From contig HF986319.1 in NCBI GenBank assembly GCA_000432655.1, positions 1-9,117 on the forward strand: a stretch of DNA of 9,117 nt. The letters are read 5' to 3'. The translations under genes were made by a program, and so were the position numbers. Below, one piece after another: positions 1-6,395 of the stretch. The DNA is from Bacteroides sp. CAG:1060. GTDB lineage: Bacteria; Bacteroidota; Bacteroidia; Bacteroidales; UBA932. Each line of letters begins with the position of its first letter. Within the stretch, counting starts at the first letter, position 1. The notes beneath the pieces were generated by a model. It did no database searches. It saw nothing but the letters and a program-made list of their open reading frames with translations, and had not been told where the DNA came from.

Positions 1-488
1 GCTACAAGTCCGAGTTCCGGGGGAAATCCGGAAAATTGATGTATGGGGGGCCGGTGTCGCTGGAGATGCTTGTTTTTCCGAACGGTGATATCGGGATGGA
101 CTTGTCCGCCTCTCTTAAGTCTGTGGCTTCCAACTATGTGTCGGATTCCATGATTAAGGGAGAGCCATGTTTCTCGGTGCTTCCGTCATCAATGAAAGAG
201 GGGGATGTGCTTGAAGATGCTGTTTTTGAGGTTACGGTGGCAGGGATACCGTGCAAGGTCTCCGTTACTGACCGAAAGGTGGTGGGACGGGAGCGTATTA
301 CTGTTCCGGCAGGGACTTTCGACTGTGTCGTAGTGTTGGAGCACAAGAGTCAGCGACTGGGAAAACTCGTTGTCTCTTATGCATATACGTGGTATGCTGC
401 CGGGATAGGTATGATAAGGCACGATACCTATATTAAAGGAAGTCTTAAGACTACGGAACGCTTGGTTTCATTGACAATGCCCGAATGA
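1..488 (+). CDS. DUF3108/TapB-like protein, 5'-truncated by window edge
   Basis: The reading frame is open to the left edge (first full codon at position 3), so the true start lies outside and any internal start near 36 or 39 is not trustworthy. About 161 residues are visible. The C-terminal half has the pattern I associate with DUF3108/TapB-like proteins: 'ERITVPAGTFDCVVV', a strand-rich stretch, then 'YTWYAAGIGMIRHDTY' and a final 'ERLVSL'. These proteins are predicted to be periplasmic or envelope beta-rich folds of poorly known function. The stop (TGA, 486-488) overlaps the next start as ATGA, which implies translational coupling to the YjbH-like barrel gene and a shared envelope role. 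Whether it has a signal peptide cannot be seen. Family assignment rests on remembered motifs, so it is moderate; the coding call is strong. Confidence 0.7.
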   Translation, partial: YKSEFRGKSGKLMYGGPVSLEMLVFPNGDIGMDLSASLKSVASNYVSDSMIKGEPCFSVLPSSMKEGDVLEDAVFEVTVAGIPCKVSVTDRKVVGRERITVPAGTFDCVVVLEHKSQRLGKLVVSYAYTWYAAGIGMIRHDTYIKGSLKTTERLVSLTMPE

Positions 489-1657
489 TGAGAAAACTAT
501 TGATATTTGTCCTTTTTGTCGTTCAGACAGCGGTTCTTGCGGCCGCTGATATCGATGATATTGTGTGCAGACTTGAAAATGCCGGATTCGCTGACATCAG
601 AGCCGCTCAGACAGAAGAGTATGTGGTGGTGTCCCTGTCGTGTGACTCGTATAAGCTTCCGGTGGAAGGCTTGTCCCGTGCCAGGCAAATATTGGAGGAC
701 GCGCTTGAAGAAAATCCGGTCAAGATAAAGGTGATTTGTACGGACAGGAACGTTCCTCAGCTTACCATGACATTTGACCCTTCGTCCGGCAGATGGAGTA
801 CGACCCGCAGGCTTGATGAAAGCTGGGATGTTGTCAAAGTGGAACGCCGGACTGCAAGTTCGATAGGGCGTACGAATATTCTCTTTTATCCTCAAATTTC
901 CATCAAGAACCTGATTATCAATCAAGTCTATCAGACGCTCTGGCAGATTAGCCCTGCAGTGGAGGTGTCTTTGTGGCCCGGGATGAAACTGTCGTACCAG
1001 CTTAAATATCCGTTGTTCAATGACGGTTTCGGTGATGCTGAAAGCAAGGTTCATCCGGGTATGATGGCTCTCTCCCAGTCTTTCAGGGATCCTTGGCATC
1101 TCAATGTTTTCGGAAAGGTTACGGCCGGTGTGTTCTCGTCCAACCGTTACGGGCTTGCGCTTGAAGCATGGTATTATTTCCCGGGGGAGAGGCTCTCTGT
1201 CGATACCCAGCTTGCAATGCTGGCGAACTGCTATTTTGACGGGTTTATCTTTAAATTCGGCCGGCATCCTTATTTCAGGTGGAACGTGGCGCTCAATTAT
1301 TATATGCCTTCGCTGGATACGCAGTTTACTCTCCGGCTCCAGAAGTTTCTGCTTGGGGACGTGGGGTTGAAATACGAGATGATAAGGCATTTTGACAGGT
1401 GCTCGGTAGGACTGTATGCCGAAAAGGCCAAGGAAGCCCCGCTCAATGTAGGGTTCCGCTTCCAGGTGTCGTTGCCGCCATACAACATGAAACGGCGGGG
1501 TTATGCTCCGCGCGTGAGTACGTCCACGTCTATGGGAATGTCGTACAATTCCAACAACGAGCTGTACTATTACAAGGAGTTCCGTACGGAGGCGTCGGAC
1601 AATATTCTATGGAAGAACGCATACAATCCTTTCTTCATAGACAGACATGCAAAATAG
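485..1657 (+). CDS. YjbH-like outer-membrane beta-barrel protein
   Basis: 390 residues with a clear Sec signal peptide (MMRKLLIFVLFVVQTAVLAAA, about 1-21); translation may start at 485 or at the adjacent ATG at 488. Residues about 22-110 form a small alpha/beta domain ('RLENAGFADIRA', 'YVVVSLSCDSYKLPVEGL', 'ILEDAL'). This resembles the repeated module of YjbH/GfcD-type proteins, which help export exopolysaccharide or group 4 capsule in proteobacteria. Residues about 130-390 show alternating aromatic/polar beta strands typical of an outer-membrane barrel, including 'FRFQVSLPPYNMKRRGYAPRVS'. The start overlaps the upstream stop (ATGA). No polysaccharide genes are visible nearby, so an export role is only an inference. 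Alternative: a Bacteroidota-specific barrel that shares the fold but not the function. Barrel and signal peptide are well supported, YjbH identity moderately. Confidence 0.65.
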   Translation: MMRKLLIFVLFVVQTAVLAAADIDDIVCRLENAGFADIRAAQTEEYVVVSLSCDSYKLPVEGLSRARQILEDALEENPVKIKVICTDRNVPQLTMTFDPSSGRWSTTRRLDESWDVVKVERRTASSIGRTNILFYPQISIKNLIINQVYQTLWQISPAVEVSLWPGMKLSYQLKYPLFNDGFGDAESKVHPGMMALSQSFRDPWHLNVFGKVTAGVFSSNRYGLALEAWYYFPGERLSVDTQLAMLANCYFDGFIFKFGRHPYFRWNVALNYYMPSLDTQFTLRLQKFLLGDVGLKYEMIRHFDRCSVGLYAEKAKEAPLNVGFRFQVSLPPYNMKRRGYAPRVSTSTSMGMSYNSNNELYYYKEFRTEASDNILWKNAYNPFFIDRHAK

Positions 1658-1687
1658 TGTGCGATAGACTTTTGCTTGAAAGATAAT

Positions 1688-1718
1688 TTTGTTTTCTAAT
1701 TTTTTTTGATTAAATTCG
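1688..1718 (+). promoter_or_regulatory. Bacteroidota-type promoter for lipoprotein-ompA unit
   Basis: TTTG at 1688-1691 is followed by a 19-nt spacer and TAAATTCG at 1711-1718, a 7-of-8 match to the Bacteroidota -7 consensus TAnnTTTG. The start of transcription would be near 1724-1726, giving a leader of about 65 nt before the ATG at 1791. A nearly identical TTTTTTGATTAAATT(C/T)G stretch precedes the coiled-coil/zapA unit. Confidence 0.6.
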
Positions 1719-1731
1719 GAGCTTGTATAGT

Positions 1732-1750
1732 GTGCTGTTATTGGCAGCAC
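1732..1750 (+). other. Hairpin near the 5' end of the lipoprotein-ompA leader
   Basis: GTGCTG (1732-1737) pairs perfectly with CAGCAC (1745-1750) around a 7-nt loop, and two G-U wobbles could extend it inward. There is no T-tract after it and it lies just downstream of the predicted transcription start. It therefore looks like a 5' leader hairpin, possibly stabilising the mRNA, rather than a terminator for the upstream YjbH-like gene. Confidence 0.4.
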
Positions 1751-1790
1751 TTTGAGAAGTAATTTGTTTAATGATTTAATACTCACTTTA

Positions 1791-2672
1791 ATGATGAAAA
1801 AACTTTTATCATTTTTCGCAATGGCTGGCCTTTTGGTGGCTTGCCAGCCGGAGGATCTTGAAACCGCTTTCGAGGTAGCTCCAGCAAAGGTTACCGTAAC
1901 TGTTCATGCTATTGACGTGAACAATCCTGCTACAGAGGTATCTGCTGAAGTTTCTGCTTCTGAGGGTACTGTAGAAGGTAATGTAATTACCATTCTTGGT
2001 AGCAAGTCTCTCACTGCACGTGAACTCACAGTCAACGCTAAATTCGAAGGCGCGACTTACTCTACAAAGCTCAATATCGCTGCTCTTCGTGCTGGCGGTG
2101 TTGCTGCATATGACGTGAATATCGTTGTCGGAAAGGCAGTGTCCGAAATTACCTTCAAGGTAAACGATGTTCCTGCTGCTCCAGTTGCAAAGGTTGCTTA
2201 TTTCAATCCTGGTGACGGCCACGCTCTCGTGGATCATGCCGGTAAGAGCTGGGCTAAGAACCTTACAGAGTATCTCCTTAACGGTACTGTTACCTACACA
2301 TCCAAGGTTGGTCAGTTCGTAGATGAGAGCACAGTCGTTCTTCCTGAGACCTCATCTCCGGTTTACAATGTTGTCAAGGCGTATGTAGATGCATACAAGG
2401 CTGTACAGGGTACCACTACTGAGGAGAAGTACAACTTCACAGTGTCTGCATGGTCTTACTACACTGTATTCCAGACAGTTACATCAGTTAAGCACACTGT
2501 GGAGATTCTTGCTGACGGTGCTAAGGTCGGTTCTTTGGAGTATTCAGTTTTCTCTAATCAGGTAGAGTATGAGGAAATTGCAAATCCTGAGGGACACGGA
2601 CATTATGTATATGGACACGGTCACGGTCACGGTGGCGCAAACGCTGGTGGCGGAATCGTTCTTCCTGAGTAG
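1791..2672 (+). CDS. Putative surface lipoprotein with Gly/His-rich tail (DUF3869-like)
   Basis: I place the start at ATG 1791 (or 1794), not the upstream in-frame TTG at 1752, because it gives a proper lipoprotein signal peptide (MMKKLLSFFAMAGLLVAC) with the lipobox LVAC at Cys18. Length is 293 residues. The mature end starts CQPEDLE. A glutamine and acidic residues after Cys resemble the Bacteroidota lipoprotein export signal, so surface exposure is likely. Residues about 28-112 ('VTVTVHAIDVNNPATEVSAE' ... 'GGVAAYDVNIVVG') are an Ig-like beta domain resembling DUF3869 as I remember it. The last 25 residues (269-293) have five His in HG repeats (YGHGHGHGG) and then GGG; metal binding is possible but unproven. 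The OmpA gene follows after 44 nt with no terminator between, so the two are probably co-transcribed. Function unknown. Confidence 0.75.
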   Translation: MMKKLLSFFAMAGLLVACQPEDLETAFEVAPAKVTVTVHAIDVNNPATEVSAEVSASEGTVEGNVITILGSKSLTARELTVNAKFEGATYSTKLNIAALRAGGVAAYDVNIVVGKAVSEITFKVNDVPAAPVAKVAYFNPGDGHALVDHAGKSWAKNLTEYLLNGTVTYTSKVGQFVDESTVVLPETSSPVYNVVKAYVDAYKAVQGTTTEEKYNFTVSAWSYYTVFQTVTSVKHTVEILADGAKVGSLEYSVFSNQVEYEEIANPEGHGHYVYGHGHGHGGANAGGGIVLPE

Positions 2673-2716
2673 TCTTCTGTAAGTAGTGTTTTTTAAGAAT
2701 TAAAATAGAAAAAGAT

Positions 2717-3868
2717 ATGAAACTTAAATTTTTGGCTCTGTCACTTGCATTGGCTGCTGTATCAGTATCAGCCGTTGCCAAGGATGACGACAAGTGCAAG
2801 GATTTCTTTGTAGGTGGTGGCGCAGGTATCATCTCTACGATGACTCCTGGCTTCAACACTCCTGCATTCTATGCCAACTTGCAGTTCGGTAAGTACATTA
2901 CTCCGGTTTGGGGTGTGCGTGGTGTGATTGGTGGTCCTTTCCAGACTCTTGATGCAAATGAAGGCAACGCAACTGATCTCAGCGGTGCTGTTCGTGCTTA
3001 TAACAACAAGAAGTTCGGAGAATTCAATGCGGACGCCATGTTCAATATCAGCAACCTTTTTGCTGATGATCTTGCTAAGTTCGATTTCTATCTCTTCGCT
3101 GGTCCTACCGTTAATTTCTCCAGAACCGGAACCAAGTTCTCAGACGTTCAGGATGCAAACAAGGTGCTTGTTGAGGAGTGCGACGACTTCAAGCTTCGCG
3201 TAGGTGCTACTGCAGGTCTTGGTCTTGCTTATAACTTCACCAAGTCATTTGCTCTCGGTGTTGAGGCTCGTTTCGGCCTTACTCCTTCAGTATTCGGTGA
3301 CGCTGATGCTTACCGCAAGAATTCCGGTACCGCACGTTTCGCTGTAAACGGTGTATGGAACATCGGTGGAAAGAGAGGCAAGATTGCTCGTGCCGCTGCT
3401 GCTGCCGCTGCTGCAGGATACCTCTCACAGGAGGCTGTCAACACTATCGTTGACGAGGCTCTTGAGAAGAATCCAAAGATTGTCGAGAAGGTTGTAGAGA
3501 AAGAGGTTATCAAGCAGGTTGAGAAACTTGTCAACAATGAGGTTCCTTCTTCTACCGCTATTTTCTTCGAGATTGGCAAGGCTACCCTTACAAGCAAGGA
3601 TAAGGCTCGCATCAAGCTTTATGCTGAGTCTATCAAGAATTGCAAGGATGACACCGTATTCGAGGTTGCTGGTTATGCTGACAAGAAGACTGGTAGCGTT
3701 AGAACCAACCAGAGACTTTCTGAGAAGCGTGCCCAGAACGTTTACGATGCTCTCGTAGCTGAAGGCGTTCCTGCCGAGAGGCTTGAGAAGAAGGCATACG
3801 GCGGAGTTGACGCTATCTTCTTCAACAACGACGTTCTTTCAAGAACCGTTATCATCAGAAAGAAATAA
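2717..3868 (+). CDS. OmpA-family outer-membrane/peptidoglycan-anchoring protein
   Basis: 383 residues. A Sec signal peptide ends at about 'SAVA' (22), followed by an acidic DDDK start of the mature protein. Residues about 28-220 form an eight-stranded-type beta barrel ('FFVGGGAGIIS', 'FYANLQFGKY', 'FDFYLFAGPTVNF', 'RVGATAGLGLAYNF', 'GVEARFGLTPSVFG'). Residues 226-233 are an eight-alanine tract, and 255-275 a charged linker (KIVEKVVEKEVIKQVEK) likely to be helical. Residues 281-383 are the OmpA C-terminal domain, with AIFFEIGKATLT and the peptidoglycan-binding signature 'GYAD...N..LSEKRA'; Asp322 and Arg338 match the residues that hold diaminopimelate in OmpA. The role is to tether the outer membrane to the cell wall. 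Translation starts after an A-rich leader (AAAATAGAAAAAGAT) typical of highly expressed Bacteroidota genes. A strong terminator follows. Confidence 0.92.
   Translation: MKLKFLALSLALAAVSVSAVAKDDDKCKDFFVGGGAGIISTMTPGFNTPAFYANLQFGKYITPVWGVRGVIGGPFQTLDANEGNATDLSGAVRAYNNKKFGEFNADAMFNISNLFADDLAKFDFYLFAGPTVNFSRTGTKFSDVQDANKVLVEECDDFKLRVGATAGLGLAYNFTKSFALGVEARFGLTPSVFGDADAYRKNSGTARFAVNGVWNIGGKRGKIARAAAAAAAAGYLSQEAVNTIVDEALEKNPKIVEKVVEKEVIKQVEKLVNNEVPSSTAIFFEIGKATLTSKDKARIKLYAESIKNCKDDTVFEVAGYADKKTGSVRTNQRLSEKRAQNVYDALVAEGVPAERLEKKAYGGVDAIFFNNDVLSRTVIIRKK
3392..3415 (+). repeat. GCN codon run encoding eight alanines in the OmpA-family gene
   Basis: Eight successive alanine codons (five GCT, two GCC, one GCA) lie between the barrel and the helical linker. 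The repeat is imperfect at the third base, so slippage is less likely than in a pure triplet run. Confidence 0.85.
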
Positions 3869-3889
3869 TTCTTTTGAAATTATATCTGA

Positions 3890-3915
3890 GGGCAGCCGAA
3901 AGGTTGCCCTTTTTT
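3890..3915 (+). terminator. Rho-independent terminator of lipoprotein-ompA unit
   Basis: GGGCAGCC (3890-3897) pairs with GGTTGCCC (3902-3909), eight pairs with one G-U, around a GAAA tetraloop. Six T residues follow (3910-3915). It lies 21 nt after the OmpA stop codon. Confidence 0.9.
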
Positions 3916-3946
3916 GTTGTGTGTGGTAGAAAAAAAACATTACGGA

Positions 3947-3977
3947 TTGTTATGTCTGAATTTTTTGATTAAATTTG
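3947..3977 (+). promoter_or_regulatory. Promoter for coiled-coil/zapA unit
   Basis: TTG at 3947-3949, a 20-nt spacer, then TAAATTTG at 3970-3977, a perfect match to the Bacteroidota -7 consensus TAnnTTTG. Transcription would start near 3983-3985, leaving a leader of about 20 nt before the ATG at 4003. A second, weaker box TATATTCG (3984-3991) would leave almost no leader and is less likely. Confidence 0.65.
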
Positions 3978-4002
3978 TAATCGTATATTCGGACAGATAG
4001 TT

Positions 4003-4272
4003 ATGCTGGATGATGTTAAAAATGATATAGCACGATTGGTTTCGCTATATGAGGAGCAGCGGTACAGGGCGGAGACCTTGGCCGTCAAGCTTTCTGAAGC
4101 AGAGCAGAATGTCCGAAAATGCAAAGAGCAGATTACTGATTTGAATTTACAGATAGACAATCTTCATCTTATGAATGCGTTTATGGCTGATACCGATACG
4201 CAAGGTTCTCGGCAGCGGATAGACAAATTGTTGAGAGAGATTGATAAATGTATAGAACTGCTGGAGAAGTGA
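4003..4272 (+). CDS. Small coiled-coil protein upstream of zapA (possible ZapB-like partner)
   Basis: 89 residues with no signal peptide or membrane segment, so cytoplasmic. Residues about 5-62 are an almost unbroken heptad-type helix rich in E, K, R, Q and L ('DIARLVSLYEEQRYRAETLA', 'LSEAEQNVRKCKEQITDLNL'). A short break ('MADTDTQGS') follows, then a final amphipathic helix ending 'LLREIDKCIELLEK'. The stop is one nucleotide before the zapA ATG, so the two are translationally coupled and probably work together. In E. coli the coiled-coil protein ZapB binds ZapA at the Z-ring, though there the genes are not adjacent. Here a coiled-coil gene of similar size sits directly in front of zapA, so a ZapA-binding division role is a reasonable inference, not a demonstrated one. 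I do not recognise a named family. It could simply be a structural or scaffold helix. Confidence 0.85.
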   Translation: MLDDVKNDIARLVSLYEEQRYRAETLAVKLSEAEQNVRKCKEQITDLNLQIDNLHLMNAFMADTDTQGSRQRIDKLLREIDKCIELLEK

Positions 4273-4273
4273 T

Positions 4274-4564
4274 ATGGGACAGCGTATCAAACTGAAAATC
4301 GGCGGCAAGGAGTATGAACTGGTGGCTGAGACTCCTGAAATGGAGCAATTGATGCGTCTGGCTGCAGACGAGGTGGATGTGATGCTTGCTGATTACAACG
4401 TGAGGTTCCCCGGAGCTGATGTGGAAGACAAGATGGTAATGATTGCCATTCGTGAGGGAGCCGGTAAGTTCTATGCCAATAAACAACTTGATTTGCTACG
4501 GAATGATATAGATTCTTTGGACGATCAGTTGAAAACCTATCTGAGAGGGACTAAGGAAAAGTAG
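4274..4564 (+). CDS. zapA: Cell division protein ZapA
   Basis: 96 residues, the usual ZapA length. The N-terminal part (about 3-55) has the ZapA fold pattern 'IKLKIGGKEYELVAETPEME', then 'LMRLAADEVDVMLADYN...FPGADVEDKMVMIAI'. The C-terminal part is a helix (about 60-92, 'KQLDLLRNDIDSLDDQLKTYL') that would form the coiled coil of the ZapA dimer or tetramer. ZapA binds FtsZ and bundles its filaments at the division site. The start follows the coiled-coil stop by one nucleotide. The stop codon (TAG, 4562-4564) touches the first base of the 6S-like RNA closing stem; zapA next to the 6S gene is also the arrangement in E. coli. Confidence 0.9.
   Translation: MGQRIKLKIGGKEYELVAETPEMEQLMRLAADEVDVMLADYNVRFPGADVEDKMVMIAIREGAGKFYANKQLDLLRNDIDSLDDQLKTYLRGTKEK
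4516..4545 (+). promoter_or_regulatory. Candidate internal promoter for 6S-like RNA within zapA
   Basis: TTTG (4516-4519), an 18-nt spacer, then TATCTGAG (4538-4545). The -7 box differs from TAnnTTTG at two positions. It is placed to start transcription around 4551-4553, just before the RNA's closing stem. It is weak; the RNA could instead be processed from the zapA transcript. Confidence 0.3.
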
Positions 4565-4718
4565 CCGTCAGGCCCATCTTCTGAAAACAACAAGTTCTTC
4601 GGAACAGGGTAAACTCGATGCGAGGATGGTATGCCCGACAATTCGGGAAACTTGAGACGTGGCGGAGCCCAAATCTTATTCAGAGGCTTTTTCTGAAAGT
4701 TCGGCTGACGGCTTTTCT
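4556..4718 (+). ncRNA. ssrS: 6S-like RNA (SsrS; Bacteroidales-1 type), between zapA and rny
   Basis: The 5' and 3' ends pair perfectly over eight bases: GCCGTCAG (4564-4571) with CTGACGGC (4705-4712). Inside is a large asymmetric bubble with a UUCG hairpin on the 5' side (GTTC/GAAC, 4594-4605) and a hairpin on the 3' side (TTCAGA 4679-4684 with TCTGAA 4692-4697). An upper arm runs from about 4607 to 4670 (GGGT with GCCC, CTC with GAG) and contains a CCCGA/TCGGG hairpin (4634-4647). A closing stem, central bubble and terminal arm are the layout of 6S RNA, which mimics an open promoter and sequesters housekeeping RNA polymerase. Position after zapA, roughly 150-200 nt size and an own terminator fit. 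Exact ends are estimates. I believe the Bacteroidales-1 motif has been equated with 6S RNA, but could not check this. Confidence 0.75.
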
Positions 4719-4719
4719 T

Positions 4720-4752
4720 ACAGTATCTGCAGTTTTGCAGATACTGTTTTTT
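4720..4752 (+). terminator. Rho-independent terminator of 6S-like RNA
   Basis: ACAGTATCTGC (4720-4730) pairs perfectly with GCAGATACTGT (4737-4747), 11 pairs with loop AGTTTT, followed by a T run (4748-4752). It separates the RNA from rny. The 25 nt left before rny are AT-rich with no convincing -7/-33 pair, so rny may depend on read-through. Confidence 0.92.
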
Positions 4753-4777
4753 GTTTGACACATAATAATTTATATAT

Positions 4778-6316
4778 ATGATTTTATACATAATACTTGC
4801 AGCTGTCGGAGGAGCCATAGGAGCTCTTGCAGTGTATATATTGGTTACCCGCTTTATCCTTAAGGGAAAAGCTGATGCAATCATAGAAAAAGCCAATGTT
4901 GAGGCGGAGAATATCAAGCAGCAGAAGATTTTTCAGGCTAAGGAGAAGTTCCTGCAGATGAAAAGCGAATACGAGGCCAGCGTCAATAGTAAGAATAGCG
5001 AACTTCGTGACCGTGAGAACAATATAAAGACCCGTGAGGGACAGCTTAATCAGCAGGCAGGAGAACTTAACAAGAAAGTGAAGGATCTTGAGTCTCAGAA
5101 AGGTCAAATCAATGCGCAGCGCACCAAGCTTGAGGCCAAGATGCAGGAATATGACAAGCTTACCGCACAGGTCAACAGCGAACTGGAGAATGTGGCCGGC
5201 ATGACTGCTGATGAAGCTAAGAAGATGCTTGTGGAGAACATGAAAGCTGAAGCGCGTTCCGAGGCACAGGCGTATATCAATGATACCATGGACGAAGCTC
5301 GTCTTAATGCCGCCAAGGAAGCTAAGAGAATAGTAATCAATACTATCCAACGCACGGCCACTGAGACAGCCATTGAGAACGCCGTAACTACTTTCCCTAT
5401 TGAGAACGATGAGGTGAAAGGACGTATCATCGGTCGCGAAGGAAGGAATATCCGCACTCTCGAAGCAGCCACCGGAGTTGAAATTGTCGTGGATGACACT
5501 CCTGACGCCATACTTCTTTCTGCTTTTGATCCGGTGCGCAGGGAAGTTGCCAGACTTGCCCTTCACCAGCTTGTAATAGACGGACGTATACATCCTGCAC
5601 GTATCGAGGAAGTTGTGAACAAGGTCAGCAAGCAGCTTGAAGATGAAATTCTTGAAACGGGCAAACGCACTTGCATAGATCTTGGCATTCACGGACTCAA
5701 TATTGAGCTTGTAAAATTGATAGGAAGGATGAAGTACCGTTCGTCATACGGACAGAATCTTCTTCAGCATTCAAGAGAAGTGGCCAATATCTGTGCAACT
5801 ATGGCTTCTGAGCTTGGACTTAATCCTAAAGTGGCCCGCAGAGCAGGTCTTCTTCATGATATTGGCAAGGTCAGCGAGAATGAGCCTGAGTATCCGCATG
5901 CAATTCTTGGTGCCAAGTTGGCGGAGCAGTACAAGGAGCGTCCTGAGATTTGCAATGCTATAGGTGCCCACCACGAAGAGATGGAGATGACTTCCATTTA
6001 CGCTCCTCTCGTTCTTGTAGCTGATGCTATTTCCGGAGCCCGTCCTGGTGCACGCCGAGAGGTTATCGAGTCTTATATCAAGCGCCTTAAAGGCATGGAG
6101 GATCTTGCAGCTTCTTATCCGGGAGTTACCAAGTCTTATGCAATTCAGGCGGGTAGGGAGCTTCGTGTGATTGTCGGTGCCGAGGAGGTTACCGATGCAC
6201 AGGCGGCAAATCTCTCTACGGAAATCGCACAGCGTATACAGGATGAAATGACTTATCCTGGTCAGGTGAAAATTACTGTTATCCGTGAGACGAGGTCTGT
6301 AGCTATCGCCAAGTAA
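4778..6316 (+). CDS. rny: Ribonuclease Y
   Basis: 512 residues, full length for RNase Y. Order of parts: an N-terminal membrane segment (about 2-28, '[20 protein letters not shown]'), a long charged coiled coil (about 30-160), a KH domain with '[12 protein letters not shown]' (about 214-225), and an HD domain with His331, the His360-Asp361 pair in 'LLHDIGK' and 'GAHHEE'. The C-terminal region ends '[19 protein letters not shown]', as in homologues. It is a membrane-anchored endoribonuclease that starts mRNA turnover and processes some structured RNAs, with catalysis by the metal-binding HD domain. It follows the 6S-like RNA terminator by 25 nt on the same strand. All motifs are present with no sign of truncation. 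A strong terminator lies 18 nt downstream. Confidence 0.97.
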   Translation: MILYIILAAVGGAIGALAVYILVTRFILKGKADAIIEKANVEAENIKQQKIFQAKEKFLQMKSEYEASVNSKNSELRDRENNIKTREGQLNQQAGELNKKVKDLESQKGQINAQRTKLEAKMQEYDKLTAQVNSELENVAGMTADEAKKMLVENMKAEARSEAQAYINDTMDEARLNAAKEAKRIVINTIQRTATETAIENAVTTFPIENDEVKGRIIGREGRNIRTLEAATGVEIVVDDTPDAILLSAFDPVRREVARLALHQLVIDGRIHPARIEEVVNKVSKQLEDEILETGKRTCIDLGIHGLNIELVKLIGRMKYRSSYGQNLLQHSREVANICATMASELGLNPKVARRAGLLHDIGKVSENEPEYPHAILGAKLAEQYKERPEICNAIGAHHEEMEMTSIYAPLVLVADAISGARPGARREVIESYIKRLKGMEDLAASYPGVTKSYAIQAGRELRVIVGAEEVTDAQAANLSTEIAQRIQDEMTYPGQVKITVIRETRSVAIAK

Positions 6317-6334
6317 ACGGAAGAAGAATATATG

Positions 6335-6376
6335 AAAAGAGCCCGGGCGTCAACAATTGAACGTCCGGGCTCTTTT
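6335..6376. terminator. Bidirectional terminator between rny and the purine operon
   Basis: AAAAGAGCCCGGGCGT (6335-6350) pairs with ACGTCCGGGCTCTTTT (6361-6376) over 16 positions with one G-U, around a 10-nt loop. A flanking A-run on the left and T-run on the right let it work on both strands. It is placed exactly between two converging genes. Confidence 0.93.
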
Positions 6377-6395
6377 GTGGTAAAAGGAGAACTCG

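Noticed and set aside
497..1390. Long open frame (about 297 codons) on the minus strand inside the YjbH-like gene
   Set aside because: The product has no recognisable domain and many Arg/His/Pro residues, as expected for a shadow frame; the plus-strand frame has a signal peptide and barrel pattern.
1658..1700. Terminator after the YjbH-like gene
   Set aside because: T-runs are present but no stem of useful length precedes them; the nearby 1732-1750 hairpin lies after the next promoter and has no T-tract.
3392..3415. Alanine codon run as a possible phase-variable repeat
   Set aside because: Third bases vary (GCT/GCC/GCA) and a triplet change would not shift the frame; more likely a flexible linker before the helix.
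4706..4752. tRNA-like or riboswitch structure ahead of rny
   Set aside because: The pairing is fully explained by the closing stem of the 6S-like RNA and a plain terminator; no cloverleaf or known riboswitch core is seen.
4784..5692. Long minus-strand open frame (about 302 codons) opposite rny
   Set aside because: It is antisense to the coiled-coil and KH parts of RNase Y and its Leu/Phe-rich product mirrors the charged codons of the sense strand.
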